Positions 62,567-64,000 of a DNA stretch of 64,000 bases are shown piece after piece (within the stretch, counting starts at the first letter, position 1; the number at the start of each line of letters is the position of its first letter). Both the position numbers and the translations under genes were made by a program. Below the pieces are notes generated by a model that worked only from the letters and a program-made list of their open reading frames with translations, did not search any database and was not told the DNA's origin. The stretch covers positions 3,328,001 to 3,392,000 of the forward strand of contig NZ_CP042593.1 of the NCBI RefSeq assembly GCF_007995155.1, given 5' to 3'. This stretch comes from Cytobacillus dafuensis. GTDB taxonomy: Bacteria > Bacillota > Bacilli > Bacillales > Cytobacillaceae.

Positions 62567-63694
62567 CTATTCTAAAAAGTCTTTTAGGCGCTTGCTTCTG
62601 CTTGGATGTCTTAATTTGCGCAATGCTTTCGCTTCGATTTGACGAATACGCTCGCGAGTTACACCAAAGACTTTACCGACTTCCTCCAAAGTCCTTGTGC
62701 GGCCATCATCAAGTCCAAAACGAAGACGAAGGACATTTTCTTCCCGATCGGTTAAAGTATCTAAAACATCCTCTAGCTGCTCTTTAAGAAGTTCGTATGC
62801 AGCATGCTCTGATGGTGAAGTAGCATCTTGATCTTCAATAAAATCACCTAAATGGGAGTCATCTTCTTCTCCAATTGGTGTTTCTAATGAAACAGGCTCT
62901 TGTGCAATTTTTAGTATTTCTCTTACTTTATCTGGTGTTAAATCCATATCTTCCGCAATTTCTTCAGGAGTTGGTTCTCGGCCTAAATCCTGAAGTAATT
63001 GACGCTGAACTCGAATCAATTTATTAATTGTTTCTACCATATGAACCGGGATTCTTATCGTTCTTGCTTGGTCAGCTATAGCTCTTGTAATAGCCTGTCG
63101 GATCCACCATGTAGCATAGGTACTAAATTTAAAGCCTTTTCTGTAATCAAATTTTTCAACTGCTTTTATTAGTCCCATATTCCCTTCCTGAATTAAATCT
63201 AGGAAAAGCATACCTCGACCTACATATCTTTTGGCAATACTGACGACTAAACGAAGGTTTGCTTCTGCAAGGCGTCTTTTCGCTTCTTCGTCACCATCTT
63301 CAATACGTTCCGCAAGAGAAATCTCTTCTTCTGCGGAAAGAAGATCAACACGGCCTATTTCTTTTAAATACATGCGTACAGGGTCATTTATTTTTACTCC
63401 CGGTGGTACACTTAAATCGTTTAAATCAAATTCTTCTTCACCTTTTGCTAATTCCTGTACATTCGGGTCAGCATCTTCATCATTGTCACCAATAAGCTCA
63501 ACACCTTGATCCCCAAGGAATTCATAAAACTCATCCATTTGATGAGAATCTAATTCAAAATGAGACAATTTTTCTGCAATATCATCATAGGCTAAAACAC
63601 CTGTCTTTTTCCCAGCTTCAGTTATTTGTTCTTTTACTTGATCTAGGGTCAATTCTGAATCAACTTCTTTTGATCGAGCTGATTTTTCAGCCAT
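62567..63694 (-). CDS. sigA: RNA polymerase primary sigma factor SigA
   Basis: A 375-residue housekeeping sigma factor. Region 1.1 (1-85, acidic), 1.2 [21 protein letters not shown], 2.3-2.4 [24 protein letters not shown], region 3 and the region 4 helix-turn-helix [30 protein letters not shown] 63694 has AGGAGGGGG upstream; an in-frame start 24 bases earlier is inside this signal. Follows dnaG. Confidence 0.97.
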   Translation of the reverse strand: MAEKSARSKEVDSELTLDQVKEQITEAGKKTGVLAYDDIAEKLSHFELDSHQMDEFYEFLGDQGVELIGDNDEDADPNVQELAKGEEEFDLNDLSVPPGVKINDPVRMYLKEIGRVDLLSAEEEISLAERIEDGDEEAKRRLAEANLRLVVSIAKRYVGRGMLFLDLIQEGNMGLIKAVEKFDYRKGFKFSTYATWWIRQAITRAIADQARTIRIPVHMVETINKLIRVQRQLLQDLGREPTPEEIAEDMDLTPDKVREILKIAQEPVSLETPIGEEDDSHLGDFIEDQDATSPSEHAAYELLKEQLEDVLDTLTDREENVLRLRFGLDDGRTRTLEEVGKVFGVTRERIRQIEAKALRKLRHPSRSKRLKDFLE

Positions 63695-63742
63695 ATGGCC
63701 CCCTCCTTCCAAAGTCACGACAATCCTTACATAATTAACTAT

Positions 63743-64000
63743 CTATAGAGACTTGCGCAATTGAATTATTTCCATTGCGATTAAGGCTGCCTCCGCAAAA
63801 TCACTTCGCCGTTCCGCTTCCTTCTGTTCAATCATTTTTTCTTTTATCTTTAACATTTTTGGATAATTAAACACCTGTTTAAGATAATCACTTAATTCTT
63901 GCTCGCTAATTTCTTCGTTTATACTCATCATTTCAATATCAGCAACAACCCGTTTAAGCTTTTCATCATTAATATAATTGATAAAAGCACTCGGATCAGG
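63743..64000 (-). CDS. dnaG: DNA primase DnaG (C-terminal part)
   Basis: The reverse strand is open from the edge for 85 codons: PDPSAFINYINDEKLKRVV..., ISEQELSDYLKQVFNYPKMLKIKEKM, EAERRSDFAEAALIAMEIIQLRKSL. These helices fit the helicase-binding C-terminal domain of bacillar DnaG, and the place before sigA is diagnostic. The catalytic domain is outside the window. Confidence 0.85.
   Translation of the reverse strand, partial: PDPSAFINYINDEKLKRVVADIEMMSINEEISEQELSDYLKQVFNYPKMLKIKEKMIEQKEAERRSDFAEAALIAMEIIQLRKSL

Noticed and set aside
1..64000. tRNA, rRNA, transposase, phage or toxin-antitoxin genes
   Set aside because: None visible by eye; a covariance-model tRNA search and a profile search would be needed to exclude small or diverged ones.

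Overview
The window is a low-GC Firmicute chromosome segment from the family Bacillaceae. Gene order follows, with gaps and replacements, the Bacillus subtilis block dnaG-sigA-cccA-trmK-yqfO-ispH-yqfQ-cshB-nfo-yqfT-zur-yqfW-yqfX-ispG-yqfZ-yqgB-yqgC-sodA-yqgE-pbpA-pst-rpmG-yqgN-yqgO-gluP-yqgQ-yqgS-yqgT-yqgU-yqgV-yqgW-yqgX-yqgY-comG-yqzE-yqhG-yqhH-gcv-yqhL-lipM, running right to left. The missing or replaced loci (glcK, mgsR, tapA-sipW-tasA-sinI-sinR, yqfU) place it outside the B. subtilis group. I cannot name the species. I see no prophage, transposase, CRISPR array, rRNA or tRNA gene.

Layout. 1-1.9 kb: an ABC-2 exporter with a downstream DesK-like sensor kinase, behind a weak promoter with an inverted-repeat operator. 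2-8.7 kb: fabI, lipM, yqhL and the glycine-cleavage operon gcvT-gcvPA-gcvPB under a tandem glycine riboswitch. 9-11.7 kb: yqhH, yqhG, yqzE. 11.8-15.9 kb: the seven-gene comG competence pilus operon. 16-23 kb: a SufR-like regulator, yqgY, a MidA-type methyltransferase, yqgX, an unknown acidic protein, yqgW, yqgV, yqgU and yqgT. 23-29.4 kb: a lipoteichoic-acid synthase paralogue, yqgQ, the rhomboid gluP, a DUF92 protein, folate cyclo-ligase and L33. 29.4-33 kb: a DUF4912-GT4 glycosyltransferase with an unknown partner, and two small membrane-anchored proteins. 33-37.6 kb: pstSCAB-phoU with a Pho box. 37.6-45.5 kb: PBP2, an MFS protein, sodA, yqgC, a Na/Pi cotransporter and yqgB. 45.5-60 kb: a chemoreceptor, yqfZ, ispG, the zinc cluster zur-znuB-znuC, yqfT, nfo, cshB, the tandem-repeat gene yqfQ/vrrA, ispH, yqfO, trmK and cccA. 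60-64 kb: a repeat cluster, an acyl-CoA dehydrogenase, a membrane protein, sigA and the 3' end of dnaG.

Connections. FabI and LipM lie next to the gcv operon. LipM takes octanoyl groups from acyl-ACP for lipoylation of GcvH, so fatty-acid synthesis, lipoate assembly and glycine cleavage sit together. Phosphate genes occur twice: the pst operon, and a Na/Pi cotransporter whose divergent intergenic region carries a regular 11-bp array of TTTACA, the PhoP-box pattern. IspG and IspH supply the last two steps of the MEP pathway.

The most unusual non-coding content is repetitive: a 126-bp tandem palindrome (60247-60682) with relatives at 57.4 and 4.3 kb, a dispersed short palindrome beginning TTAGAAAAAC at about eight intergenic sites, and a 60-bp coding repeat in yqfQ. 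I found no clear undescribed multi-gene system. The best leads are the Pho-like array at 44.5 kb, the ABC exporter operator, the composite repeats and a handful of unrecognised small genes.
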